Assembly (NCBI GenBank): GCA_049999765.1
Contig: JBNGIQ010007732.1
Span: 1 to 30,093 of the forward strand
Length of the DNA stretch: 30,093 nt
DNA from: Phaeoceros laevis
Lineage: Eukaryota > Anthocerotophyta > Anthocerotopsida > Notothyladales
Direction of reading: 5' to 3'
The notes beneath the pieces are model-generated. The model saw only the letters and a list, made by a program, of their open reading frames with translations, made no database searches and was not told where the DNA came from. Each line of letters starts with the position of its first letter. Positions within the stretch are counted from its first letter, which is position 1. The position numbers were made by a program, and so were the translations under genes. This document shows, one piece after another, positions 10,801 to 22,871 of this stretch.

Positions 10801-13800
10801 GATAATGCTCCGGTACTTCCAGGTGCGAGCTGAAGAGGTTTCCCCCAGAGCCAAATTAATAGAGGATTGTATGTTGCAACCTCCAAGGTGTTACCTACAT
10901 GTGAGGCAAGCTGCGTACGCAATCCAGCAGCTATGCAAGCTAAAGAGCTGATCAGAGGCATGCCAGAATCTGATGAAGACTCGGCTGAAATCAATGTTGG
11001 CTTGAGATCAGCAGTCCTACTGCCTTCCTCGTCAGACAACAACAGCTCAGGAGAATGAGCTGCTAACTTGCCAACGGCCCGCACTGTAGCTTGTACTTTG
11101 GAGGTTGGAGATGCATGTGGAAGGACCCAACCAAAAGAGTTGAACCCTTTTCCAGAAGCTGGCGTGGATGGAGGTGATCGAACAGGAGATTTGCTGCCGA
11201 ACTGATCTTTAGGAGGTGTTTGAACCCGGAGATGACTTTGAGATACTCTGCCGTAACTGCTGTACGAAGCTTCCTTTGTGGTTCCTGAAAGCTGCTTCTT
11301 GGTGTATGAGAGTATGTGGCTCCACAACGATACACCCAGGACACGCCATACATCGTCCTCCTCTATATGAGTTGCTGAGCTTGTAGAGGCCCCTGCAGGA
11401 GTTACTGGCTCAATTATCTCTGTCTGCTGTCCCCAAGCAGCTGCATCAAATTGCACCAGAAGATGTTCAGGGGGGGAGGAAGCATCTTTTATAGTCGGAC
11501 CAACAAGCAACAACAACGCTTTTGCTCGTCGTCCTAGCCAGGCAGCAGCCACTGATAGCACATACGCTAATAAGATTGTAACTTGACGAATCTTTTTCAC
11601 ATTGATCATATTCGTCATGTTGTCCTCAGCTTCTCCTGCATTAGTTTCTGTTTCCAGGGCAGTGGAAAGTATCATTATCTCCATGGAAAACTGGATTAAA
11701 GTCTGTAATTGGGGCCAAGGGAGAACTCCGCCTTCTGGTATTTGGGACCCTGCGCTCTGCACCAACTTTTCTAGTTTACTACAACACTTGTGCTGTCCAC
11801 TGTTGTGTTGAAGGGGAGCGACATGCCCACCACAAGCCAACACAGCTCTCGCAAGAACCCAGGGCGCATCTTTGCAGACAGCTTTCATACACTGAACTGC
11901 AATAAGAGGGAGGGCAGTTCGACTTGCAAAGCTGGGAAACCTGTTGACGTTAGTAGAGGCACTTTCTGCTGCAGATCTTAAACGGCAGAGAGCATACGGC
12001 CTGTGGAAATTGCAACTGAGTGAAACTAGCTGCAAATAAATCACATAAGGAGATCGTCAGCAGACCAGAACACTTTGTGCTTATAATTGATCTGGTAAAC
12101 AGATAAAAGTAAACATCACACACAAGCACGCCAACTTGTTTCTAAACGATTTCTAGTTATCCAGTTCCAATATTGCGATCATAATCTACCAACCTCAGAG
12201 AAAATACGAAAGAGGTCCACTGAGAACCTTCTGGCGAGTAACCAGAAGTTTTCGTCGAGCAGTTTATCTGCCTTCTTGATGAGGTGATGTATGGTGTTGA
12301 ATGCAACATCACCACTGCCAGACTCGTTAGTTGCTGCAACACATTTATTACCACTACCATCTGAATCAGCTGCCTGAATCTGCGTTTCAAGGCTTTTGAT
12401 TAACTGCGTCCAAGTTAGAATTCCAGTAAGCCAAAACGGATGATCCTTTAGAAGCTGAGCTGCACACTGCAGAGCTAAATTGCTGCCAGTGGCTTCTTCG
12501 ACACTTCGCAATGCATGTCTTGACATCCATCCAGTGCCCACGTTTCCGTTTTTCACTCTCTCAAAAGCTCTCAGGCTTTCATCCACGTAAGGTTCCACCC
12601 CACACCCCTCAGCTTCTGTTGTGGCCAAGCTGAAAGTACGCTTCAGATTTGATGAAGTGTGCATAGAATAAAATTCGAGTTGCTCTAGTGCTTGCAGCTT
12701 CAACATAACAAGGAATCCTTTAGTACCTCGGCAAAGGGCCTGAACTTCCAATAGAATATTTTAGCCACTAGCAACTTACACATTTCTATTGCACTTACTG
12801 GAAGGCCAGCTTTTGAGAGAGCAGATGTAGTCAACCACAGGGCATGCCTCAGTGTTCTTGATGCTTCAACGAGAAAGGCACCTGACTGCAATCTACACTT
12901 TGACATTAACATAGTACAAAAGTCCCCTATATCAGCATCAAAAAGTAGGAAGTTGCTTGTCTCGGTTGGGTAAAACATTCCTGCTTCCTCATCGTATACA
13001 GAATGTAAAGTCTCAGATGACCCACTTGGCACGGCATGGCTCCTGGTCAGTTCTTGCATTGCTTCCAGCTTACATCCCAGCAGCCACTGAGGAAATACTA
13101 TGCACATCAGTAAGCAATAAGATCTGAGAAAGCAATAACGTGTTACTCAATTGAACAATAGGTCCCAAAGTACCTGCAACAAGCTTGCGAGCCAATAATC
13201 ACTTGCAAGTCTTGCAGCCGGTATCAACTGTTTCTTCATCACATCTGAGCCCACTGATCCATCCTCCCCTTCCAAAAGCCGGCATATTACTAGTCCGAGC
13301 TGAGGGTCTCCTAGATTTTTTATACAAACTGACACAGCCGATGCAATGTCACCCCCTAAGAGAAAGAAAGAAGCAGCCAGCTCATGCCGATGTTTTCCCA
13401 TCAACACATATGCATTCTTCAGGGCTGCTCCTCTGTTCTTCTCATCCTGGTGCAGTAGTGTGCCCAATGAGATGTAGTAACCAGGATGTGAACAGAATCA
13501 GCATAGCAGGCTTTGTTTGCAATGCAATTCGATGAATCAAAAGACCACTCACAAGCACACTTAGGGAAGCTGCTTAAGGACGATAAGTTGGAAACTCCAA
13601 AGTAGATGTGCTTGTTTACAGTGCAATTTGACAAGTGCGGAGGCACTTGAGAGCCTCAACAAAATGCATTGAAGCTGCACAGGGATTATACCTTAAAATC
13701 ACGAACCAAGAATTCATATAGGTGCTTGTCTTGCTCGTTTTGACTTAGTTTGAAAAGCCCTGTCAGCACACTTCGGCGGTCCAACGCAAGATAGAGCAGC

Positions 13801-16800
13801 ATACATTCCTTCGGATCTTTTTTGCCAAGGAATTGTCCCCTTGCAACCTTCTCGATCTGTAAACACATTCCAAGCCACGAACTAGTTATAAATTCCCAGT
13901 TACAAATCTCCAGACTCTATGATTTTCAGTACGTGACTCTACAGACAAAGTCCAGGATGTTCATATCTGACATAAGACTGTCGTCAAAGCCAATTTCTAA
14001 AAAAGGTTCGAACAGTATACCCTTTTACGAAGGAGGACAGCGTCCGTGTACCAAAATCCCAGCCCTAAAGCCCGCATGTCCGACCATGAAGCTTGCTTAG
14101 CAAGGCATAAGTCCAAAATAACATCCTTCGACTCAGACTGCAAAGCCCACGCCATGGCCTTGGATTCTATTGTAGGATGTGCCGCATTCACACTTTCTCT
14201 TGCCTTTCGTATATGTTCATGATGTGAATACCGTGCAGCTACCCAAAACCTTCAGAGATAAACCACAAATGTCAGAAATTTTGATGGAGAAGTATAGCTA
14301 ACTCACATGCTACAGTTTACGAATGAGAACAGCTCAGTAGATCAGGTTGACAGCTTAAAAGAGCAGAAAGCATGCACCACGATCAGGTCAGAGTTAATAT
14401 CAGAGTTAATATAAGAGTTAATATCAGAGTCAATATTGACAGGTCAAACCATTAGACTAGATACCTTTGCCCAGGCGTATCTAAAAGAGCAACTTGTGTA
14501 TTGCCAATCACGCCATCCATCTCTGCAAGAGTATCTATAGCTGCCAAAAGCTGAGCCTTTTCACCGTCTACAAGCCCTGGTACTTTACAGCACTGTTCTA
14601 GTGCATGAAGCACAGCATCTGATTCCAGTTTTGTCAAATTCTCCCTGCCACCTGTTTTGATATGGTCGTCTCCCACTACATGATTACAGGTCCCATGTGA
14701 TAGCCCTTGTTCAGCTTTCCAAGAATCATTCATTAATAAGCGCGTGTCAAGGAATGCATATTTTTCATTCGATGCCTTCATGTTGCTACGAACACTATAA
14801 CTAGAGTTGCAGTTTGCTGCCTCAGGTAAGGCCACATCTCCATCCCTTTCGAGGAGATCTTTAAGACCCAAGAGGGGTATCTTCTGTTCTTGAAAGGTGG
14901 CACTAGATGGAGAGCACTCATTCACAGTCGCTGATGCGTTTGCAACCAGATGATGCAGAAGATGTCGTACACAAGCTCGAGCATACCTCTTGTCCCCTGG
15001 CAGGAAAAAGGTCAGAGAAGCCAACGACGTCAAATACTCCAACCAGGATAAGTATACCGAAGCCAAGCAGACATTTACTAGCATGCTTCTCACTTTATCA
15101 GAAATAAATTCCTTTTGCAATGTTCTCAACGTTGCAATTGGGAGCAGAAAGAGCAGAAATAGAAAAAAACTGGCCAGGCTGTTAACACTCAATAATAGCC
15201 AAGACAATTTTGGCAGTTTACCTTTAGTGAGGTACCACAAGATCTTCATCGGATGATAATCGGGCAAAGAACCTCCCAATGCCTGAACAGATGCAGAAGG
15301 GGTGCTCACTGTGTCTTGTCCGGTTTCTGGGGTCATGCCTTCCTTTGACACATCAAGAAGAGTGTTGTAAGATGCTGCGCGCGATATCACTTTGTCCAGT
15401 TTACGGACCCCGCTGTAGGTTGACAGTGATGGGGACGAACTGGAGAATGTGGAACCAAGTTTACCAACTTCCTTATCACATAATATCTGCTTGCTCTGGA
15501 TTGATGTTCTAAGCCCTGAAACCCAAATATGACTACCCGATGCCACAAGAAGGGTTGCACAGGGTCCCCATGCTATGCTGTCAGGCGTCCAGTCTAGTAC
15601 CGCTGAAGTGATGCAGATCCAGCCATTCAACCCCGGCCTATGTTTCTTAGTCGATTTTGCAGAAGTGGTCTTGCGCTGAACATAGACCTCAACTTTATCT
15701 TGCAGTGCAACCGCGAGAACCGATAATCCACTTCCCTCTTCCAACCAAGTCAGTGCTAGTACAGCACTTGGGAGTAACAACTGATCCTCTAACCGGTATT
15801 GTCCATAACTATTGAGACTTTCAGCCTGCCAGATGCAAACAGAATGAAAATCCTGAAGTGTCAGTTTGCTACTGGTGGCAACCCTTCCACCACTGTTTGC
15901 GACAGATATTGATGTAATCCGTTCATCTCCAGCCTTCAGTAACCCCACACACTCAAAGCAAGACTTCTCATTTTCTTCATTATCGTAGTGCCGCTGAGAT
16001 GCAATCTGCCAAAATCGTACAATACCATCTGCACCACCAGTTACGACATGCCAGGCACTGCAGGGCCGCCCAAGGGTCCTTGTCATGTCTGCGTCTACAA
16101 CTGTACACCGAGGAGCTGGTGAAGCTACACTTATCACCCGTTGGACAATCTCAAGGTTGAGAGACCCAATAAATTTCCAATCCACATGAAGAACGCTAGG
16201 TGGACCTGGCTGGGCAGCCAGTATTTTGAAGCTTTTGCATTTATTAAAGTGTTTTGGACCTACTATGTCTTGATCTGGCTGAGTAGTGACATCGCCATCA
16301 GCAGAAACAGTAAACAGAAGCTGCCAACCAACTATTAAGGTTCCATTGTTCCCAATTCCCAGAACTGTGAATTTGGTCTGACGACAATTGTCATCCCAGA
16401 AACTTGCTGTGGGAACATTGTAGATGCCTTCTAGCCCTTGTCCATCTGTGGTGGCCCATGGTAAATTGCAAATATGTCTGGATGCAACCCTCACAATTTC
16501 TGGCTTGGCTTTGAAGGAGGCTACCTCCTTCGACAATAAGAGGCAGCTCACTCCATCAAGATTGGCTACCAGCAAGCATGTCTCACCTCCTGGAAAAACA
16601 ATAGGGGCCCATGCCAAAAGATCCATGCGTACCTCTGTCGGAATTCGGTGTCCCGAAAGATGGGCACCCAGTTTCCAAAACGGAGCCAGAAAGTTTTCAA
16701 TTTCAAACTGAGGTTCAAGGCACGAGCCTAACAGCCATACTAGGATGGTGCCTGTCCTGTCCACAGATGCGGCAAGCTGGGTGGATATGCAAGGATGTAC

Positions 16801-18469
16801 AGCTAAACTGAAGATTTCATCACTGTGACCATGTACATGTAAGTCTTCACAGGCAACGCTCCAAGAACTCTTCTTTCCAGGGGAGAGTGGAGATGCAGGC
16901 CGAGAAATGGAGGGTGCTTCAGAGCCGAGCAGTGCGACCTTTGAGCCACCCCGCCCAATTGCTGATACAGGAGGCCATATGCGCAACCATCGGAAGTGAC
17001 CACCTTTCAAAATCTCAAAGACATCCAAAGATGATGGAGGTTCAGCCAAGGTGTCTTCAGGCCTCTGCACAATAGCTTTCAAAAAGGAGGGATCTGGATG
17101 ATCTGGCACCAAGTTATACCCGTGTTCCCAGAGTAGAATTCGTGGACAACGAGGTGGACTTATGTCATCCAAACAATGAAGGGACCACAGAGAGATGGAA
17201 CCATTCGGCCCCATGCCAACCAACCATTCGCAAGGTGCTATGTCCCTTCTTACATAAGCTTGACTGCTTCCACTGCTCTTGCTGGCGGCACCAAAGGCTT
17301 TCACAACAATATCCGTGGCCCACACCACAAATATGTTATGCCCCAGCTGTCCATACAAATTTCTGTTGACTTCAATAACAGCACTCACAAAAAAGGCTGC
17401 CCTTGAACGTTTGTCTGCAGATTCCCTTCCTGCAGCTCTGTCCAGCCTTGCTCTCCCAGAGTCGACCTCCAGCCACAACCTGACAGCTCCATCACTACAT
17501 GTGGTTAGCAGAATTGGTCTCTGAATCTGAGGAAAGTCTTGGTCGACATTTTGCAAGGAAGCCTTTGATGGTCTCCATTGCAGCATCATCACTTGCTGGG
17601 GGTGCATGAGTTCCACCTCTTGAACAGCTGAACCATCTTCCCATGACCAAATTGAGGCTTTGTCTTTTGAATTAGATTGCGTTTTGTCTTCTGAATTGAT
17701 ACAGACTGCTAGGGACTCGTTTTCATGGGCAGGAGTGCCATTTGCAGTGGCAACGAAACCCATCGCAGAAAAGGTCGCAGCGCAAAGGTGCTGTGGTTGC
17801 TCGACTTTCACCCGCCAGATACAAGTCCAATTTCGAAGATCGCAAGCCTGGTGCTGCCACATCATTATCTCAGAGCCAGCTGCCATTAATCCGTCACCAG
17901 ATTGTGTCCAACCGAAAGTGCACACTTGGAAGGGATGTCTAAGCAGCTCCCATTTTTCCCAGGCAAATGGGAGGCCTGCGTTCAAAGCAATTTCAAACGT
18001 CAGGTAGGAGTTAATCAAAATAAGTCAACCCAGTGAAGCAGAAGTCAAACCACTGACCTGCTCTTGGAATAGGACCTCAAAATTAAGACTACAACGGTGA
18101 AGTACCTGTTAAGCTGGCAGTGGATTGAAGGCGACTGAGTGATTTCGGTCCAAAAATGTGGATGTTGTTGCCCGCCACAGCAGCCAGGATGCCCAACGAT
18201 GGAACCTGAGGAGACCAACTCACAGCTTTCACCCACTCCCTGTCGCGATCATCTAAGTCCAAGATTTGTTGAAAAAATCTACCCGTGGCAGTCTCTTCTG
18301 TATCAGTTGTTGAGGGTGCGCTTGAGACAGCCAACTGGTGGTGAGCACCATATGCAAGCCAACTGAATCCTGCAAATCCTGGCAACCAATCAGTGGCCTT
18401 TGGGCCATTTGGGAGGGGCAGAATTCCTTCTTGAAAAACCATCCTGTGAGGGCCGCAATCTTCCTCCAT
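7848..18469 (-). CDS. RAVE complex subunit 1 / DmX-like WD40 protein
   Basis: This is the large subunit of the RAVE (rabconnectin-3-like) complex, which promotes assembly of V-ATPase V1 onto Vo at endomembranes. Exons in coding order: 18469-18106, 17975-15222, 14996-14465, 14249-14021, 13856-13692, 13446-13174, 13086-12780, about 12726-12194, 12029-10335, 10208-10152, 10037-9615, 9397-9174, 9077-8947, 8791-8519, 8393-8218, 7961-7848. Junction phases agree throughout. The product is about 2,750 aa. The N-terminal third has WD40 repeats (HVVTGGADGIVRFWQ). The middle matches the Rav1 C-terminal domain family (ALKNAYVLMGKHRHELAASF; HPTIESKAMAWAL). The C-terminus is a second WD40 propeller (FASAALDGSVSIWQLE; LFISASKDGDVKLWD; GFLTCGADGIVKLF). 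The start MEEDCGPHRM is chosen because its frame has a stop upstream and LPLP..DWLPGFAGFSW follows closely, as in plant homologues. Only the exon 7/8 junction is uncertain. Confidence 0.95.
14389..14436. repeat. 12-bp repeat, four copies, inside a RAVE-gene intron
   Basis: CAGAGTTAATAT is repeated at 14389, 14401, 14413 (starting AAG) and 14425 (CAGAGTCAATAT). It lies in the intron between the exons ending at 14465 and starting at 14249. It is a simple minisatellite and likely length-variable. Confidence 0.9.
14997..15221 (-). other. Stop-free, in-frame intron of the RAVE gene
   Basis: The reading frame is open across this 225-nt stretch (a multiple of 3), so a naive ORF call merges it with the flanking exons. 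Its donor is AAAG|GTAAAC and its acceptor CTGCCAG|GG. Splicing in phase 1 joins LPDYHPMKILWYLTKG directly to DKRYARACVRHLLHHL, which is what plant homologues look like. The read-through peptide is very hydrophobic (SLASFFLFLLFLLPIATL) and unlike anything expected in this cytosolic WD40 protein. I therefore call it an intron. Retention would add about 75 residues without truncating the protein. Confidence 0.8.
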
Positions 18470-19106
18470 CTTGTAACAGCCAACAGTTCGATTCCCTCCG
18501 CCAGTTGACCACTGAAACTGTGTGCAGCAAAAACCTGGTCACACTGCACACAATCCGACAGCTGACACCTCCAACCTAGTTCCGCCAGGGCTTCCTGCGT
18601 ATCAAGGTCCGATGCTTCGATCCCTATGTCAATTGTAAGCAACTGCCTACGGAGCACAAGCTAGACACAGCACCGGCAGGAAGCAGCCAGCCAGAACAGC
18701 ATGCGGGCCATTCACACGCTGATTGAGGCAGGCAGGCAATCACGCAGAACATGGTTGCAAAAGCAGGTCATATCCTCCACAGGACAGAACAAGGGAGAAC
18801 GATCACGCAGAAGCGAGCCTGTACGCATAATTGGACCTCCTCCGCAACAGAAATCGGTCAGCTGCCACAATGTGGCGACTGCCATGCACCACCGATCCCA
18901 CGGCCCAAGCTGGCGCCGTAAGGCCCGCTGCAATTTCTGTGCAGGAGGTATGGAGGCGAAACAGACCTGGGGTTTCGCCAAGCAAAGGGCGAGGCACAGG
19001 CACGTGGAGCGCTAAAGAGACGGCACATTCGGCGATATTGTCTGTAAGGCGAGGCGTGAAGTAAAAATTCACCGCGAGCTCGCACTGTTAAGTGAAGGAC
19101 TTCTTC
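18470..19106. promoter_or_regulatory. Shared upstream region of the divergent RAVE and gyrB genes
   Basis: The RAVE-like gene starts at 18469 on the minus strand and gyrB at 19107 on the plus strand, so both promoters and 5' UTRs must lie in these 637 bp. The stretch is GC-richer than the intergenic DNA elsewhere. I found no clear TATA box. ORFs of 60-105 codons on both strands are overlapping and have no motif. It may act as a bidirectional promoter; this is inferred from arrangement alone. Confidence 0.5.
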
Positions 19107-21403
19107 ATGGCGGCGGCGGCAGCGGCACGGCCTTCAGCCTCTTTGACTCGGACGTTGCGGCCACTGTTTGTGCTGGTACGAGCCAGGGCCATCCTNNNNN
19201 NNNNNNNNNNNNNNNNNNNNNNNNNNNNNNNNNNNNNNNNNNNNNNNNNNNNNNNNNNNNNNNNNNNNNNNNNNNNNNNNNNNNNNNNNNNNNNNGAGCC
19301 AGGGCCATCCTTCCGCTGCGGGTGGGAGGGCCGGGTGGCGGTGTGAGGGTGGGCCTGGCCACGGAACCTTGCCGGTCGCAGCAGCCTCCGCAAAATAGGT
19401 ATCTGCAGCAGATGTTCCGTGCCTTCACTGGGAGCACGGTGAGCGAGGAACCGGTCACGGAGGATGCCACACATGCTTATGACTCCAGCCAGATTCAGGT
19501 GCTCGAAGGACTGGAAGCGGTCCGGAAGAGACCGGGTATGTACATTGGCAGCACAGGAGTGAAAGGGTTGCACCACCTGGTTTACGAGGTTCTGGACAAT
19601 GCCATTGACGAAGCCCAAGCAGGGTTTGCGTCGACTGTGGATGTTCTGCTCTTCAGTGACGGGTCTGTGAGCGTGACGGATGATGGCCGTGGAATTCCCA
19701 CCGATTTGCATCCGATCACGAAAAAGTCGGCTTTGGAAACCGTTTTGACTATATTGCATGCCGGGGGAAAGTTTGGTGGGGAGAGCAGCGGGTACACAGT
19801 GTCCGGGGGTCTTCATGGTGTTGGAATCTCCGTCGTAAACGCGTTGTCGGAAAGCTTGGAGGTGACGGTGTGGCGGAATGGCATGGAACACAAGCAGCAG
19901 TACTCGCGTGGAAAGCCTATAACGGAGCTGGAAACTTCGAGGTTGCCCGCCGAAAGCTCCAGCCGCAGTGGCACTCGTGTGGTGTTTGTGCCGGACAGAG
20001 AGGTATTCACCACCATCAGGGTCTTTGATTATGGAACTATCTCAGGGCGTTTGCGCGAGCTGGCATTTCTCAACCCCCAGGTGACCATTAACGTGAAGGA
20101 GCTGGACAATCAAGAAGAACTTCGAGGTAGTAAGTACCACTTTGCCGGCGGGCTGGCGGAGTATGTGCTTTGGCTCAACTCGGATAAGAAGCAGATGCAC
20201 GAGCCAATCACGATGAAGAAGGAGAAGGAGGGTGTGGTTGTTGATGTTGCACTGCAGTGGTGCTCTGACGCATATTCCGACATGCTATTAGGGTACGCCA
20301 ATAGTATTCGGACAAGCGATGGTGGAACTCATATGGACGGTTTCAAGTCTGCTATTACTCGTACTCTCAACGTCCTTGGCAGGAAATCCAAGATCATCAA
20401 GGAGAAGGATGAGAATTTAAACGGAGAGCACGTCAGAGAAGGCTTGACGGGCATTGTCTCGGTGAAGGTACCAAACCCTGAGTTTGAAGGTCAAACCAAG
20501 ACTCGGTTGGGAAACCCGGAAGTCCGCAGGTTGGTTGAGCAGCTAGTGCAGGAGTCCATTTCAGACTACTTGGAGGTGCACCAGTCGACCTTAGATGCAA
20601 TTCTGGCAAAAGCTATTGAGGCTTACAAGGCCGCAGTTGCTGCCAAGACGGCTAAGGAGCTTGTACGGCGGAAGAACTCACAGAAAACATTCATGTTGCC
20701 GGGCAAGCTTGCGGACTGCTCCTGCAAGGACCCCAAGCTGACGGAGATCTTCATAGTTGAAGGTGACTCGGCTGGAGGAAGCACGAAACAAGGTCGGGAC
20801 CGCAGGTTTCAAGCTGTTTTGCCCCTGAGAGGTAAGATCATCAACATTGAAAAGAAGGACGGTGCAGCCATCTACAAGAACCAGGAGATCCAGAATATCA
20901 TTCTTGCTCTGGGTCTCGGAGTCAAGGGCGAGGACTTCAAGAAGGATGCCCTGCGCTATCACAAGATTATAGTTCTGACAGACGCTGACGTGGATGGAGC
21001 ACACATTCGAACTTTGCTGCTGACTTTCTTCTTCAGATACCAGAGAGCACTTTTCGAGGAGGGCGCGGTGTACGTTGGAGTCCCCCCTCTGTACAAGGTA
21101 GAAAGGGGTAAGCAGAGTAAGTACTGTTTCAACGAGGACGAGCTGAAGAACGTTCTGAAGACCTTCCCCGCCAGCAGCCACTACACCATTCAGCGGTTCA
21201 AGGGGTTAGGTGAAATGATGCCTCTTCAACTTTGGGAAACTACCCTGGATCCATCTAAAAGAATGCTAAAGCAACTGACTCTGGATGACGCAGCTGAGGC
21301 CAGTATGATGTTTTCGCTTCTTATGGGGGATAAGGTTGAGCCTCGGAAACAGTTGATACGCACTGCGGCAGCACGGGTGAACTTGGAGACTTTAGATGTG
21401 TAG
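19107..21403 (+). CDS. gyrB: Organellar DNA gyrase subunit B (ATPase subunit)
   Basis: This is the B subunit of DNA gyrase (type IIA topoisomerase). It hydrolyses ATP and works with GyrA to supercoil plastid and mitochondrial DNA. The N-terminus [20 protein letters not shown] is rich in A, R, S and T and poor in acidic residues, as in an organelle presequence. The GHKL ATPase domain shows [17 protein letters not shown] and GGLHGVG. The Toprim domain shows EGDSAGGS and DADVDGAHI, and the C-terminal part has QRFKGLGEM. Merging the 16-bp overlap at the assembly gap gives one frame of about 726 aa, a normal length for cyanobacterial or plant GyrB. From 19296 to the TAG at 21401 there is no intron, unlike the heavily split neighbour. 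The ATG at 19107 is chosen because it opens the presequence. Confidence 0.96.
19196..19295. other. Assembly gap of exactly 100 N, probably artefactual
   Basis: The run is exactly 100 N, a usual placeholder for a gap of unknown size. The 16 bases before it (19180-19195) and the 16 bases after it (19296-19311) are identical: GAGCCAGGGCCATCCT. The simplest reading is that two contigs overlap here and no sequence is missing. Confidence 0.9.
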
Positions 21404-22267
21404 ACTGTCTGATTCTCTGACTCTGTAGTGCGGTCCTGGAGTCCCGTCTTGTTTGTTGCTTGTAGATCCCACGAGGGGTGAATTTTCAGTCACTTCTTGT
21501 CCTCTCGAATCTACTAGCAACAATCTTAGATAGGCTGGCACCTTTCTCCCGAAATTTTATGCTTGCATCTACTGGAGTATGCCATTGCGTAAGGGTCCCG
21601 ATCTCGAATGAGCTTGGTTGTAGGGAGAACCGCAGCCAGCTGACTGGCAGGACTCGGCGGCCTAAATTATCTGTGGCGTTCGTCGACATAGCAAAGTCTT
21701 TGGAGCCATGGCTAATAAAGCCGCCAGCGCTAATCGAACATTTTCATCCATGTGCTGTTTCGTAATACATGTAAAAACGAACCGATTTGCATAAAAGAAG
21801 GAAAAAGATTCCCACTTTCGGAACAAATAGCCTAGGCCATCTTTTCCGCTTATGCCGCGAGAAATGTCAGGGCGACCTACTCGTGGTGCCCTTCACCAGC
21901 AGTAGAGGTTGCCAAACACTGTCTCTAGCAAGAACTTGCGTGCGAAGGCCAAATTTTGGTGGAACGCAAAAGCCTACCGGTTAAGTATAGTTAAGCCCGC
22001 GACCCGTGGCAAAAATGTCCCCAAAACGGAGGGGGCTTTCTCGCACATGGAAAGTCCAAGAATTTTCTAGGTCATTACGTAATGTTACATGGAAAGGATG
22101 CCTCAGTATGTTGGGTAGCCATATAGGGTTCCTTGCAACATAATTTCAGCGTTCTTTGCATAGGTATGGTAGGCACGCTCCTACGATGATGTAGAAGAGC
22201 AAGAGGGACTCACCATAGTAGAGATTTATAATGACACTAGTATTTGCCCGTTGAATTCGACGGCAAT
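21404..22267. other. gyrB 3' flank, nothing recognised
   Basis: This follows the gyrB stop and should include its 3' UTR. ORFs of 65-95 codons show no motifs, and I see no RNA gene or transposon signature. Confidence 0.5.
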
Positions 22268-22871
22268 CACCCGTCCCTCCAACCATCCCATCCATCCATC
22301 CAGTCCACCCATCCATCCCATCTCATCCATCCATCCAATCCATCTCATCCATCCCATCCATCCCATCCATCTCATCCATCCCATCCATCTCATCCATCCC
22401 ATCCATCCCATCCATCCCGCCCATCCCAACCCATCCATCCCATTCACATAAAGTTGGTGCCATGTCCATCCATTCAACCCATCCATCCCACCCATCGCAT
22501 CCATCACATCCATCCCATCCTTCACATCCATCCCATCCATCCCATCCATCTCAGCCATCCCATCCATCCCTTCCATCCCATCCATCCCAGCCATCCCAGC
22601 CATCCCATCCATCCCATCCATCTCAGCCATCCTATCCATCCCATCCATCCATCCCATCCATCCCATCCATCTCATCCATCCCATCCATCCCATCCATCCC
22701 ATCCATCCCAGCCATCCTAGCCATCTCATCCATCCCATCCATCCCATCAATCCCACCCATCACATCCATCCTCATCCATGCCATGCATCCCCATCCATCC
22801 CCATCCATCCGTTTAGAACCCTAAATCATCCATCCCCCATGCCCATGCATCCCATCCATCCATCCATCCAC
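22268..22871. repeat. CCATC/CATCC minisatellite of about 600 bp
   Basis: The stretch is made of irregular runs of CCATC, CCATCC and CCCATC units. Short breaks fall at about 22441-22475 (ACATAAAGTTGGTGCCATG) and about 22810-22830. It opens long stop-free frames on both strands that would encode only HPSHPSHPI-type or GWMGWMDGMD-type peptides. These follow from the repeat and are not genes. The opposite strand is a series of GG and GGG runs. Confidence 0.97.

Noticed and set aside
14997-15221. Transmembrane helices in the RAVE protein
   Set aside because: They lie wholly inside an intron with good splice sites; splicing restores the plant-like protein sequence.
18701-19085. Basic ORFs on both strands upstream of gyrB
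   Set aside because: They overlap each other in GC-rich promoter sequence, have no motifs and no splice partners.
19092-19470. Separate small genes on both strands across the N-run
   Set aside because: They are produced by translating N bases; the only supported reading is the gyrB presequence and its continuation.
22244-22824. Long ORFs encoding HPSHPS- and GWMDGMD-type repeats
   Set aside because: They occur in several frames on both strands and are fully explained by the CCATC minisatellite.
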